Assembly (NCBI GenBank): GCA_018267725.1
Contig: JAFDXY010000016.1
Coordinates: 62,001-126,000, forward strand
DNA length: 64,000 bases
DNA from: Bacteroidota bacterium
GTDB taxonomy: Bacteria; Bacteroidota; Bacteroidia; Chitinophagales; Chitinophagaceae
Direction of reading: 5' to 3'
In this document: one piece after another, positions 36,014 through 45,258 of the stretch
Position numbering within the stretch: the stretch's first letter is position 1
Layout: each line of letters begins with the position of its first letter
Notes under the pieces: model-generated
Databases searched by the model: none
The model's input: only the letters and a program-made list of their open reading frames with translations
What the model was told of the DNA's origin: nothing
Position numbers and translations under genes: made by a program

Positions 36014-38455
36014 ATGCAAAAAGCTAAGTATTTAATTACACTTTTTATTTTTATTTTTTTTAAAGCAGAATCTCAAAAAATAGATTCAATGCTTACTGTG
36101 TATAAAGAAAATTTTCAACAAGAAAAAATATATATTCATTTTGATAGAAGCATTTATAAAAAAGGAGAAACTATTTGGTATAAAGCTTATTTATTAGCAG
36201 GAAATGATTTATCTGATTACAGTAGAAATTTTTATGTTGATTGGTTTGATAATAAAGGGAAATTAATTAAGCATACCATTGCTCCTATTTTTCAATCATC
36301 TGCAAGAGGCCAGTTTGAAGTACCAGAAAACTATTCGGGAGAATGGTTGCATGTAAAAGCTTATACCAAATGGATGTTGAATTTTGATACCGCATTTTTA
36401 TACAATAGTGATATAAGAGTTTATCAATCAAATAATAATTCTCCTACAAAAACAAATACAGCACAAACAACAACTATTAATTTTTTTCCTGAAGGTGGAG
36501 ATATTGTTGCAGGCACAACTGCTAACATTGCTTTTTTGGCCAACGATAAAAATGGTAAACCTGTTACTGTTCGCGGAGCAATATTCAACAGCAAAAAACA
36601 ATTTATAGATTCTTTCTTATCTGTACACGATGGTATGGGCACTTTTTCTATAGATGCGGAAGCAAATGAAACATATTCTTGTAATTGGTTAGATGAATTT
36701 GGAGCTAAACATTCTAATATTTTGCCTGCTGTAAAAAACAATGGTATTGCAATTAACATGCAACAGTTAGATACAAAAGCCATGTATGTATTAAGCAGAA
36801 ACAAACAAACTACAAATAATTTTAAAGAGTTATATGTTATTGGTTTAATTAATCAACAAGAAGTATATAGTGTAAAAATTAATTTTTCAACTAAACAAAA
36901 AATTGTAGGAGAAATTAATACAGAACAAATGCCTACGGGGCTTTTACAACTAACAGTGTTTGATGCCAATTGGATGCCGGTTGCAGAACGGGTTTTGTTT
37001 GTAAATAATCATCAATATGAATTTTTCCCCGATATAAATTTTACTAAAGGGCTTGGCAAACGAGCAAAAAATATTATGGAAATAAAAGTAGCAGATACTT
37101 TGCTTTCTAATATGTCTGTTGCTGTAACTGATGCAAATTTTATTACTAATCAAGCCAATAATATTTTTTCAGAATTATTATTAAGCGGAGATTTAAAAGG
37201 TTACATACATAACCCTTCTTATTATTTTTCAAATTATTCTGATAGTGTAAAAAAACATCTTGATTTGGTTATGCTTACACATGGATGGCGTAAATATAAT
37301 TGGAGTGATATTCTTGCAAATAAAACGCCAACAATAGATTATCCTAAAGACAGTGACTATTTACAAATTAAAGGAAATTTATATGTGAATAACACCTATA
37401 AACAACAGTATGATGTAATTACATTAATCATGCAATCAAAAGATAGTAGTAAACAATATTTGGTAATTCCTGTTGCAAAAGATGGATCGTTTAACCAAAG
37501 AGGTGTTATATTTTTTGATACTGTAAAAGCATTTTATAATCTTCCTCCTACAAAAAATAAAACCAATAATGATTTGGTAGCTGTTAAAATGGAGAATGGC
37601 TTACAACCAATTCCTTTTACAAAAATAATTCAACCTAAACTCCCTTTTTTTGTGTGGAATTATTCTACCGTAGATTCTCAATTAATTGCTAAAGCAAAAG
37701 CAATGGCAGAAGAAAATGAGCGATTACAAAAAATATACGAAGGCAGTAAATTAAAAGAAGTAACAGTTTATGCTAAAATAAAATCTGCTACCGAATTGTT
37801 AGATGAAAAATATACAACGGGCATATTTAGTGCAAGTAATAACGCTTATACGTTTGATATGGGTAATGATGAACGAGCATTAAACTCGTTAGATATTTTA
37901 CATTATTTGCAAGGGCAAATTCCTGGGTTGTCAATGTCGTTAACTTTTTTAGGAGCCAACGGTACCGAAGATGCGAACAGCAGTAATGCACCCGGTTTAA
38001 ATTGGAGAGATGGAACTCCGGATATTTTTTTAAATGAAATGCCGTCTGATGTTAATACTATTCAAAGTATTCAAATGACAGATGTGGCATACATTAAAGT
38101 ATTTAAGCCGCCTTTCATGGCTTCAAGTGGTTCGGGTGCTTCTGGTGCTATTGCTGTTTATACTAAAAAACCCAGCGAAATAAAAGAAACAATAAAAACA
38201 AATAAGAATTATATTTCTTTACAAGGCTATACACCTATTAAAGAATTTTATAATCCGAATTATTCTGTAGTACAAACTGCAGTGCCGGATACACGTTCAA
38301 CTATTTACTGGAATCCTTATGTACTAACCGATAATAAAAATAAATCTATAAAATTAGAGTTTTATAATAACGACATCAGTAAAAAATTAAGAATTGTTTT
38401 AGAAGGTGTAAACGCAGCAGGGCAATTAGCAAGAGTAGAAAAAGTAATTGAATAA
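36014..38455 (+). CDS. Large exported protein with macroglobulin-like and TonB-plug-like domains
   Basis: The 813-residue protein has an N-terminal signal peptide (about 1-20, ending AESQ). The start of the mature part (EKIYIHFDRSIYKKGETIWYKAYLL, about 36-60) is typical of MG2-like beta domains in Bacteroidota. The C-terminal third has a plug-like segment with LNSLDILHYLQGQIPGL, FLNEMPSDVNTIQSI and SGSGASGAIAVYTKK. There is no beta-barrel, so it is not a transporter on its own; it may interact with TonB-dependent receptors or surface export. It follows the susC 2 operon but lies beyond the terminator. The function is not known. Confidence 0.72.
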   Translation: MQKAKYLITLFIFIFFKAESQKIDSMLTVYKENFQQEKIYIHFDRSIYKKGETIWYKAYLLAGNDLSDYSRNFYVDWFDNKGKLIKHTIAPIFQSSARGQFEVPENYSGEWLHVKAYTKWMLNFDTAFLYNSDIRVYQSNNNSPTKTNTAQTTTINFFPEGGDIVAGTTANIAFLANDKNGKPVTVRGAIFNSKKQFIDSFLSVHDGMGTFSIDAEANETYSCNWLDEFGAKHSNILPAVKNNGIAINMQQLDTKAMYVLSRNKQTTNNFKELYVIGLINQQEVYSVKINFSTKQKIVGEINTEQMPTGLLQLTVFDANWMPVAERVLFVNNHQYEFFPDINFTKGLGKRAKNIMEIKVADTLLSNMSVAVTDANFITNQANNIFSELLLSGDLKGYIHNPSYYFSNYSDSVKKHLDLVMLTHGWRKYNWSDILANKTPTIDYPKDSDYLQIKGNLYVNNTYKQQYDVITLIMQSKDSSKQYLVIPVAKDGSFNQRGVIFFDTVKAFYNLPPTKNKTNNDLVAVKMENGLQPIPFTKIIQPKLPFFVWNYSTVDSQLIAKAKAMAEENERLQKIYEGSKLKEVTVYAKIKSATELLDEKYTTGIFSASNNAYTFDMGNDERALNSLDILHYLQGQIPGLSMSLTFLGANGTEDANSSNAPGLNWRDGTPDIFLNEMPSDVNTIQSIQMTDVAYIKVFKPPFMASSGSGASGAIAVYTKKPSEIKETIKTNKNYISLQGYTPIKEFYNPNYSVVQTAVPDTRSTIYWNPYVLTDNKNKSIKLEFYNNDISKKLRIVLEGVNAAGQLARVEKVIE

Positions 38456-38509
38456 AGAGTAATAATTAAATATCAATACATATTGTTTAACAAAAAAATG
38501 CTTGGTGTA

Positions 38510-39802
38510 TTATCTGTTCATTAACCATTCTTTTAAATTTTCAAAATTTGCTTGCATAGAAATACTTTTCTTTTTTAAACTGAACAAATGTTTTATGTTT
38601 TCAGGTATTTCAATTTTCTGATGAATTGCTTCTTCAACTGTTTCAGGAAACTTTACAGGGTGTGCTGTTTCTAAAATAAAACCCTTTTCATTTTTATCTT
38701 TCAGATAATCTTCTAAAACTTTGTAGGCAACTGCTCCATGTGGGTCCAAAACATATTTGTATTTTTTATAAATTGATTGCATAGTTGTTTTGGTGTCTGT
38801 ATCATTTATGCTTATACTGCTTAGTTTATTTTTTACTTGATTGTATTGATTATTAAACAATTGCATAACACGAATAAAATTACTTGGATTACCAACATCC
38901 ATTGCATTTGAAATAGTTGCTATGGCTGGCTTTGGAGCATATATTTCTGTTTGCAAATAATTAGGTACAACATTATTGGCATTGCACGCAGCAATAAAAT
39001 GTTTAACAGGCAAACCTGAAATATGTGCAACTATGCCTGCACAAATATTTCCAAAATTTCCACTGGGTACACAAATAATGGGTGCTTCAGTTTCTGCCCA
39101 TTGTTGATATGCAAAAAAATAATATAACTGTTGTGGCAACCACCTTGCAACATTAATTGAGTTAGCAGAAGTAAGTGATATTTTTTTGTTTAAATCAATA
39201 TCTGTAAATGCTTGTTTAACCATTGCTTGGCAATCATCAAATGTTCCTTCAATTTCTAATGCAGTTATGTTTTTGTTAAGTGTTGTTAATTGCAACTCTT
39301 GAACAGGACTTACTTTTTTTGAAGGATAAAGTATCACAACGTTCACTCCATCAACTCCTAAAAAACCATTGGCAACAGCTCCGCCGGTATCTCCGCTTGT
39401 AGCAACTAAAACGGTAATTTCTTTTTTATTATTTCTGTTGAAATAACCTAAACAACGGCTCATAAACCTTGCTCCAACATCTTTAAAAGCTAATGTTGGC
39501 CCGTGAAATAATTCTAACGAAAAAATATTTTCAGAAATTTTTACTAACGGAAAATTAAAATTAATGGTCTCATTTACAATCTGTTGTAATGTAGTATTAT
39601 CAATACTCTCAGCAACATAAGGTTTCATTACAGTAAAACCAATTTCTTCTTTTGAATAACTTTTTATGCTATTCATAAATTCTTTTGATAAGTTTGGAAT
39701 ATATTCCGGAAAATACAAACCTTTATCTGGTGCTTGCCCTTTAACTGCAGCTTCCGCAAAATTTACTTTTGGCGATTGATGATTGAGACTATAGTAAAGC
39801 AT
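38510..39802 (-). CDS. thrC: Threonine synthase
   Basis: This PLP enzyme converts O-phosphohomoserine to threonine. The 430-residue protein contains the PLP-lysine segment LAFKDVGARFMSR (about 105-117), ATSGDTGGAVANGF, and the phosphate-binding VPSGNFGNICAG. Length is typical of the class I bacterial enzyme. It is the last gene of thrABC, 62 bp after thrB, and should be governed by the attenuator upstream of thrA. Confidence 0.96.
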   Translation of the reverse strand: MLYYSLNHQSPKVNFAEAAVKGQAPDKGLYFPEYIPNLSKEFMNSIKSYSKEEIGFTVMKPYVAESIDNTTLQQIVNETINFNFPLVKISENIFSLELFHGPTLAFKDVGARFMSRCLGYFNRNNKKEITVLVATSGDTGGAVANGFLGVDGVNVVILYPSKKVSPVQELQLTTLNKNITALEIEGTFDDCQAMVKQAFTDIDLNKKISLTSANSINVARWLPQQLYYFFAYQQWAETEAPIICVPSGNFGNICAGIVAHISGLPVKHFIAACNANNVVPNYLQTEIYAPKPAIATISNAMDVGNPSNFIRVMQLFNNQYNQVKNKLSSISINDTDTKTTMQSIYKKYKYVLDPHGAVAYKVLEDYLKDKNEKGFILETAHPVKFPETVEEAIHQKIEIPENIKHLFSLKKKSISMQANFENLKEWLMNR

Positions 39803-39864
39803 TTGTTATGTTAAATTCTAAATTGTGAATAATTTTTTACTAGTAATAATATTTAATTTATTTA

Positions 39865-40782
39865 TCATATAACCTTGCACCCTTCTTGATTGATTGTTGT
39901 TACATGTGTTTGAAAATCTACACCTATTTTATTATAAATTCCTTTCATTACATTTTCTACAACCCTTGCTGTATTTGCGTTTTGACTAAGCATAAAAATT
40001 GATGGGCCACTACCACTAATTCCTCCGCCTAATGCTCCAACTTCTTTGCATTTCTTTTTCACTTCATCAAACCCCGGAATTAAAATACTTCTTACAGGTT
40101 CTATAATTACATCTTCTAAACTTCTGCCAATTAAATCGTAATCGTGATTAATAAAACCTGCTACTAATGCTGCAATATTTCCCCATTGTTTTATGGCGTT
40201 TTTTAATAATATGTTTTGTTTTAAAATTTGCCTTGCATCAGATGTTCTTACTTCAATTTGCGGATGAATAACTGTAACGTGTAACTCAGGAGCATTTATT
40301 TTAATAATATCTAAAGGATGAATAGAACGAATAAGTGTAACGCCGCCATAAATAGCAGGAGCAATATTATCAGCATGTTTTACACCGCTTGCTACTTTTT
40401 CTCCGTTCATTGCAAAACGAACTAAATCTGCATTTGTATATTTATTGTTTAATAATTTATTTGCTGCAAACACAACACCGGCGGCACTTGCAGCACTACT
40501 ACCAATACCGCTACCGGGCTTAATATTTTTTTTGCTTATAAGTTTGAAGCCATTTATTTCAGGTGTTTCTTCTAACAATGCTAATAATGCTGCACCGCAA
40601 ACATTGTCTTCTGCTTGGGTAGGTAAATTAAAATCATCCTCATTAATAATTTCAACTCCAACTTTATCACTTATTGATAGCGTAATGGTATCGTTAGGTT
40701 TGTTTAAAGCAAAACCTAAAATATCAAAACCACAAACAATATTTGCAACAGTTGCAGGACTATGTATTGTAATTTTATTCAT
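39865..40782 (-). CDS. thrB: Homoserine kinase
   Basis: This GHMP-family kinase phosphorylates homoserine with ATP. The 305-residue product begins ITIHSPATVANIVCGFD, has the GHMP ATP loop PGSGIGSSAASAAGVVFA (about 89-106) and a C-terminal GGGISGSGPSIFML. It is 12 bp downstream of thrA and 62 bp upstream of thrC, all on the minus strand. Confidence 0.96.
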   Translation of the reverse strand: MNKITIHSPATVANIVCGFDILGFALNKPNDTITLSISDKVGVEIINEDDFNLPTQAEDNVCGAALLALLEETPEINGFKLISKKNIKPGSGIGSSAASAAGVVFAANKLLNNKYTNADLVRFAMNGEKVASGVKHADNIAPAIYGGVTLIRSIHPLDIIKINAPELHVTVIHPQIEVRTSDARQILKQNILLKNAIKQWGNIAALVAGFINHDYDLIGRSLEDVIIEPVRSILIPGFDEVKKKCKEVGALGGGISGSGPSIFMLSQNANTARVVENVMKGIYNKIGVDFQTHVTTINQEGCKVI

Positions 40783-40794
40783 ATTAAAAATATA

Positions 40795-43239
40795 TTAATG
40801 AATAACTCTCATTATATCTGCAAAAACACCACTTGCCGTAACATCTGCACCGGCACCGGCACCTTTTATAACCATTGGTTGCTCAGGATAACGTTCTGTA
40901 TAAAACAACACTATATTGTCTTTCCCGTAAAGATGAAAAAAATCTGATTGTTGCGGAATATGTTGTAAACCCACTGTTGCTTTTCCGTTTTCAAAATTGG
41001 CTACAAATTTTAATTTACAATTTTTATTTGCAGCTTCATTGTATAATTGTTTAAAATGTGATTCGTGTTTTGCCATGCTTTTATAAAAATCATTTACATC
41101 TCCTTCAAAACATTCTTCAGGTAAAAAATTATTATTGGTTATATCTTGCATTTCAATTTTATAACCTGCTTCTCTTGCTAAAATCATAATCTTCCGCATA
41201 ACATCGGTTCCGCCTAAATCTAATCGCGGGTCAGGTTCTGTATAACCTTCTTCTTGTGCTTGTTTTACAATATCTGCAAAAGGTTTGGTAGCATTATAAT
41301 TATTAAAAACAAAATTTAATGTACCCGATAAAACTGCTTGAATTTTATTTATTTTATCTCCACTTTTTACTAAATCGTTTAATGTGCCAATAACCGGTAA
41401 ACCTGCACCTACGTTGGTTTCAAATAAGAAGGTAGCATCGTATGCTTTAGATAAATTTTTTAATTGTTTATAGTTGGTGTATGCACTTGAAGCTGCTATT
41501 TTATTACATGCTACTATCGAAATATTTTTAGTAAGTAATTGATTGTAAACATTTGCTACTTCTGCATTTGCAGTAACATCAACAAAAACACTATTGCGTA
41601 AATTTTTAAGACTAATTGTTTCAATAAAAGAAGAAAGATTCATATTTTCTCCATCTTGTAATAAATCTTTCCATTTACTTAAATCAATATCATTTCCATT
41701 ATTTACAAACAACATTTTTTTACTGTTGGCAATACCTGTAACACGAACTTGTAAATTTAAATTTTGTAATAAGTAGGTTTGTTGTTGATTAATTTGATCT
41801 ATTAATTTGCTTCCTACATTTCCTGCACCAACAATAAATAAATTTAGTTGTTTGTGTGTAGATTCAAAGAAAGCTTCATGCAAAACATTCACTGCTTTTT
41901 TTACATCGGTATTTGCAATAACGGCAGAAATATTTCTTTCAGAAGAGCCTTGTGCAATTGCACGAATATTTATTCCATTTCGCCCTAATGCAGCAAACAT
42001 ACGCCCTGCAATGCCTTGATGGCTTTTCATTTTATCGCCAACCAAAGCAATAATGCTTAACTCTGTTTCAACTTTTAAAGGTTCTAATAAACCTGTTTTT
42101 AATTCGTAATCAAACGCCGTATCGGTTGCTTGTTTTGCTTTTTCAAAATCATTCACATTTACCGCAACACAAATTGAATGTTCGCTACTGCTTTGTGTAA
42201 TTAAAATAACATTTATTTTTTCGTTGGCTAATGCTTCAAACAATCGCTTACTAAAACCAGGAATACCAATCATTCCGCTTCCTTCTAAACTTAACAATGC
42301 AATTTGATTAATGCTTGAAATTCCTGTAACAACATTATTATCATGTTGCACGTTTTGTTCAATTAATGTTCCGTATTCATCTGCAGCAAAAGTATTTTTA
42401 ATCCATATAGGAATATTTTTTTGCATGGCAGGTTGAATAGTGGGCGGATAAATAACTTTCGCACCAAAATGAGAAAGCTCCATTGCTTCTTGATAAGAAA
42501 TATTTTTTATTGTTTTTGCATTGCTTACCCAGCGTGGGTCTGCGGTCATCATGCCGGTAACATCAGTCCAAATTTCTAAATGGTTTGCATTAACTGCACT
42601 TGCAAAAATGGCTGCTGTATAATCACTTCCGCCTCTTCCTAAAGTAGTGGTTTGATTAGCTGCATTGCTTGCAATAAAACCCGGAACAAGAAAAATATTT
42701 TGTGTAGAGTTATTAATTTTTTCTTCAATTAATTTATTGGTAGTAACAAAATCTACTGTTGCAAAACCAAAGCTGCTATTGGTTTTTATTAGTTGCCTAC
42801 TATCTAACCATTCATTATTTATATTTTGTGATTGAAGAAAATTGGAAATGATTAATGATGAAAGTAATTCGCCTAAACTTACAATTTTATCTTGTGTTCG
42901 TTTTGATAATTCATTTAATCTAAACACACCTTCGCAAATATCTTCTAACTCATTAAACTGTTGTTTTACTTTACTTAAACAACTACTTTGTGCAGTAACA
43001 GGCAATAAACTTTTTACGGTTTCAATATGCCTTTTTTCAATACTTAATAAAATTTCTTTATAAGTTTCATTGCCATTTGCTGCCAAATAACCTGCTTGTA
43101 ATAATTGGTCTGTAACGCCGCCTAATGCAGAAACTACAACAACCATTTTTTTGTAAGATGAATTTTGTAAAATACCTGCAACCTTTTGTATGTTTTGTGC
43201 ATTGGCTACAGATGAACCACCGAATTTTAAAACTTTCAT
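40795..43239 (-). CDS. thrA: Bifunctional aspartokinase / homoserine dehydrogenase
   Basis: The fused enzyme catalyses the first and third steps from aspartate to threonine, methionine and isoleucine. In 814 residues: the aspartokinase domain (VLKFGGSSVANAQN at the start, GRGGSDYTAAIFA about 205), paired ACT regulatory domains (about 310-460, with GIAGRMFAALGRNGINI), and homoserine dehydrogenase (FIVGAGNVGSKLID about 467-480, AVLSGTLNFVFN, GYTEPDPRLDLGGTDVMRK). The ACT domains imply feedback by threonine. It heads the operon; the leader peptide and attenuator upstream add transcriptional control. Confidence 0.97.
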   Translation of the reverse strand: MKVLKFGGSSVANAQNIQKVAGILQNSSYKKMVVVVSALGGVTDQLLQAGYLAANGNETYKEILLSIEKRHIETVKSLLPVTAQSSCLSKVKQQFNELEDICEGVFRLNELSKRTQDKIVSLGELLSSLIISNFLQSQNINNEWLDSRQLIKTNSSFGFATVDFVTTNKLIEEKINNSTQNIFLVPGFIASNAANQTTTLGRGGSDYTAAIFASAVNANHLEIWTDVTGMMTADPRWVSNAKTIKNISYQEAMELSHFGAKVIYPPTIQPAMQKNIPIWIKNTFAADEYGTLIEQNVQHDNNVVTGISSINQIALLSLEGSGMIGIPGFSKRLFEALANEKINVILITQSSSEHSICVAVNVNDFEKAKQATDTAFDYELKTGLLEPLKVETELSIIALVGDKMKSHQGIAGRMFAALGRNGINIRAIAQGSSERNISAVIANTDVKKAVNVLHEAFFESTHKQLNLFIVGAGNVGSKLIDQINQQQTYLLQNLNLQVRVTGIANSKKMLFVNNGNDIDLSKWKDLLQDGENMNLSSFIETISLKNLRNSVFVDVTANAEVANVYNQLLTKNISIVACNKIAASSAYTNYKQLKNLSKAYDATFLFETNVGAGLPVIGTLNDLVKSGDKINKIQAVLSGTLNFVFNNYNATKPFADIVKQAQEEGYTEPDPRLDLGGTDVMRKIMILAREAGYKIEMQDITNNNFLPEECFEGDVNDFYKSMAKHESHFKQLYNEAANKNCKLKFVANFENGKATVGLQHIPQQSDFFHLYGKDNIVLFYTERYPEQPMVIKGAGAGADVTASGVFADIMRVIH

Positions 43240-43280
43240 TATAATAAAACAATTAGATGAACGATGAATAATAAATTAAT

Positions 43281-43352
43281 TCCCTTTGAAAGGGTGGAGG
43301 AACTTTAATCCTAAATGGATAATATAATAATGATTTACCCTTTACAGGGTAA
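43281..43352 (-). promoter_or_regulatory. Threonine attenuator of thrABC
   Basis: Four mutually complementary segments are arranged as in classical amino-acid attenuators. Segment 1 is TTACCCT (43352-43346, the last Thr codon and beyond). Segment 2 is AAAGGGTAA (43343-43335). Segment 3 is ACCCTTT (43295-43289). Segment 4 is AAAGGG (43287-43282), followed by an AT-rich stretch. 1:2, 2:3 (7 bp) and 3:4 pairings exclude each other. Ribosomes stalling at the Thr/Ile codons would favour 2:3 and read-through. The weak points are a short 3:4 stem with a tight loop and no pure U tract. Confidence 0.65.
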
Positions 43353-43422
43353 TGGTAATAGTAATGGTTGTTGCCGTTGTTGCTACAAATAAAGCGTTAG
43401 ATATGTTTGTTTGTTTTTGCAT
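43342..43422 (-). CDS. thr operon leader peptide (26 aa)
   Basis: The short frame from ATG 43422 to TAA 43342 encodes MQKQTNISNALF, then VATTATTITITITL. Residues 15-25 contain seven threonines and three isoleucines with one alanine. A regulatory run of Thr and Ile codons directly upstream of thrA is what the thrL leader of enterobacteria shows; isoleucine is made from threonine, so both are sensible signals. It ends 102 bp before thrA. The short length keeps it below normal gene-calling cutoffs. Confidence 0.78.
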   Translation of the reverse strand: MQKQTNISNALFVATTATTITITITL

Positions 43423-43432
43423 TACTATGCTG

Positions 43433-43464
43433 CTAAGATAAGCGTTTGATTGACAAAGAAACAA
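43433..43464 (-). promoter_or_regulatory. Possible thr operon promoter
   Basis: On the minus strand TTG (complement of 43462-43464) precedes TATCTTAG (complement of 43433-43440) by 21 bp, one mismatch from TAnnTTTG. Transcription would begin only a few bases before the leader peptide ATG. The rest of 43465-43586 shows nothing else. Confidence 0.35.
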
Positions 43465-43586
43465 GATTTTTTTTATGCTCAACTAACAAATGTTTGTTTT
43501 CTATTGATTTAAATTATTTGCACCTACGGTTTATATTAGTTTAATTTTAAATGTAAAAAAACGAAAATAAACAGCTCAACTTTAAA

Positions 43587-44144
43587 TTACCAATTTATCC
43601 AACCAAGTTTTAACAAAGCTTGATAAATAGCACCTACTTGAACGCCATGTTGCAAAGCATTATTGGTAAGTAATTCTTTGATGGTTGTTTTATCTACCAA
43701 CTCAATGGTTAATTCTTCAAACTCATCAAAGTTTTGCTTTTGTGTTTTTACAGCGTTGGTAGCTAAATAAAAATAGGCTGTTGTGCTTTGCAGGGCAGGA
43801 TTTGCTGCAACAGTTGATATTAATTCTATATTGTTTGATGTATAACCTGTTTCTTCTTGCATTTCACGTAATGCAGCTTGCATGGGGTTTTCGTTCTGTT
43901 CAATTAACCCGCCGGGCAATTCATAAATAATTTTATTAATAGGGTAGCGGTATTGTTTTATTAATACTATTTTTTCATCTTCAGTTATAATAATGGTATT
44001 GCACCAATCAGGTACTTCAACTGTAAAATACGAATCAAAAATTCTACCATCGGGTAATTGACAAACATCTACTTTAGTTTTAAACCAACTTTGTTCAAAC
44101 ACCGTTTTTGATGATAGCTGTTTCCAATTGTAATTTTTATTCAT
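43587..44144 (-). CDS. Nudix hydrolase, ADP-ribose pyrophosphatase-like (1)
   Basis: The 185-residue protein has a canonical Nudix box with G-x5-E-x7-REMQEETGY (about 96-118), preceded by YRYPINKIIYELPGG, a pattern of ADP-sugar pyrophosphatases (NudF-like). It would hydrolyse a nucleotide-linked diphosphate with Mg. It lies 4 bp after a second Nudix gene that is clearly a paralogue, and the DinB-like gene is next upstream. The precise substrate cannot be told. Confidence 0.88.
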   Translation of the reverse strand: MNKNYNWKQLSSKTVFEQSWFKTKVDVCQLPDGRIFDSYFTVEVPDWCNTIIITEDEKIVLIKQYRYPINKIIYELPGGLIEQNENPMQAALREMQEETGYTSNNIELISTVAANPALQSTTAYFYLATNAVKTQKQNFDEFEELTIELVDKTTIKELLTNNALQHGVQVGAIYQALLKLGWINW

Positions 44145-44148
44145 ACAA

Positions 44149-44715
44149 TTATTTTACAATAATTCTTCCTAATTTTTGTAATGCAAAGAAAATAGTTGAG
44201 AGTTGCATGGATTGTATAAAAGCTTGTTGTTGTATCATTTTTACAAATTCATCTAAACTTACTAAAAATACTTCTACATCTTCATCAACATCTAATGGTT
44301 GGTTAGGATTGAAAACACCACCTGTAGCTAAAAACATGTGCATTACATTAGTATTGGTTGTTGGGTTTGGAGAAATTTTTCCTAAGTATTCTATTTTATC
44401 AAAACTATATCCTGTTTCTTCTAATAACTCTCTTGCAATGGCATCTTCAAATGTTGCATCTGATTTATCTACACAACCTCCCGGAAGCTCAGTTGCTACA
44501 ACATTTAAACCATGCCTATAAATTTTTTCTAATATTATTTTCCCTTCTTTTGTTATAGCTACCGCTGTTGCATAATCTGGAAACCCATAAACATAAAATG
44601 GTTCAATAATTTTTCCATCAGGTCTTATGCAAACATCGGCTCTAACATCAATCCATTTATCTTTTAATAATTGTTTAGATTCTTTTATTTTCCATTTTAA
44701 ATCTTCTTTTTCCAT
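44149..44715 (-). CDS. Nudix hydrolase, ADP-ribose pyrophosphatase-like (2)
   Basis: I start it at ATG 44715 (MEKEDLKWKI), which overlaps the upstream stop by one base (TAATG) and implies coupling; an in-frame TTG at 44721 is less likely. The 188-residue protein resembles the next Nudix gene. Its Nudix box keeps the RELLEETGY half, but the first half (GGCVDKSDATFEDAIA) has one extra residue and lacks the usual glutamate. This may alter metal binding or specificity. Otherwise it looks intact. Confidence 0.86.
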   Translation of the reverse strand: MEKEDLKWKIKESKQLLKDKWIDVRADVCIRPDGKIIEPFYVYGFPDYATAVAITKEGKIILEKIYRHGLNVVATELPGGCVDKSDATFEDAIARELLEETGYSFDKIEYLGKISPNPTTNTNVMHMFLATGGVFNPNQPLDVDEDVEVFLVSLDEFVKMIQQQAFIQSMQLSTIFFALQKLGRIIVK

Positions 44716-45236
44716 TACCAATTATTTCTTTCTCTAAGTGAAGTAATATGTGCTGTATGGTGTACGCCGTGCCATGCATACATTCCTAACAAAAACCAAA
44801 GCGTCATTTCTTTTTTTTGTTCAGGATGAAAAACAGTTCTATTAAAATCTTCTTCAATCAAACCTTTTATAGTTGCATACCAACGTTGGTGTAATGAATG
44901 CAATAATGTTAATGAAACATTTATTGGCACCACATTAATATCAGGTAACTCCGCCCACTTTTTTTCGTTGTAAGGTTTAATAATAGGATTGTTTTCTGTT
45001 AAACCTAACCTGAAACGAATGTAGGCATTCATGTGGCTATCTGCTACATGATGTATGAGTTGCGTTACTGTCCAACCACCTTCTCTGTACGGTGTATTTA
45101 ATTGATGAGTATCTAAATTTTGAATAGCATTTTCAATATGCTGTGGTAACAATTTTATATCTTGTAACCATTTTTCTTTTAGTTGGGAAGAATAGGGTTG
45201 AGGTTCATATTTCCCAATGGGGTAACGAGCATCCAT
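44715..45236 (-). CDS. YfiT/DinB-type putative metal-dependent S-transferase
   Basis: The 173-residue protein matches the YfiT branch of the DinB four-helix superfamily: RYPIGKYEP at the start, GGWTVTQLIHHVADSHMNAY (about 58-77) and the C-terminal WHGVHHTAHI (about 154-163). The conserved histidines would bind a metal. Relatives include bacillithiol transferases, and a bacillithiol synthesis gene (bshB1) is at 56332, so a bacillithiol-linked detoxification role is plausible but inferred. It is coupled to the Nudix gene downstream. Confidence 0.82.
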   Translation of the reverse strand: MDARYPIGKYEPQPYSSQLKEKWLQDIKLLPQHIENAIQNLDTHQLNTPYREGGWTVTQLIHHVADSHMNAYIRFRLGLTENNPIIKPYNEKKWAELPDINVVPINVSLTLLHSLHQRWYATIKGLIEEDFNRTVFHPEQKKEMTLWFLLGMYAWHGVHHTAHITSLRERNNW

Positions 45237-45258
45237 ATATTATAAATTAAAAATATTG

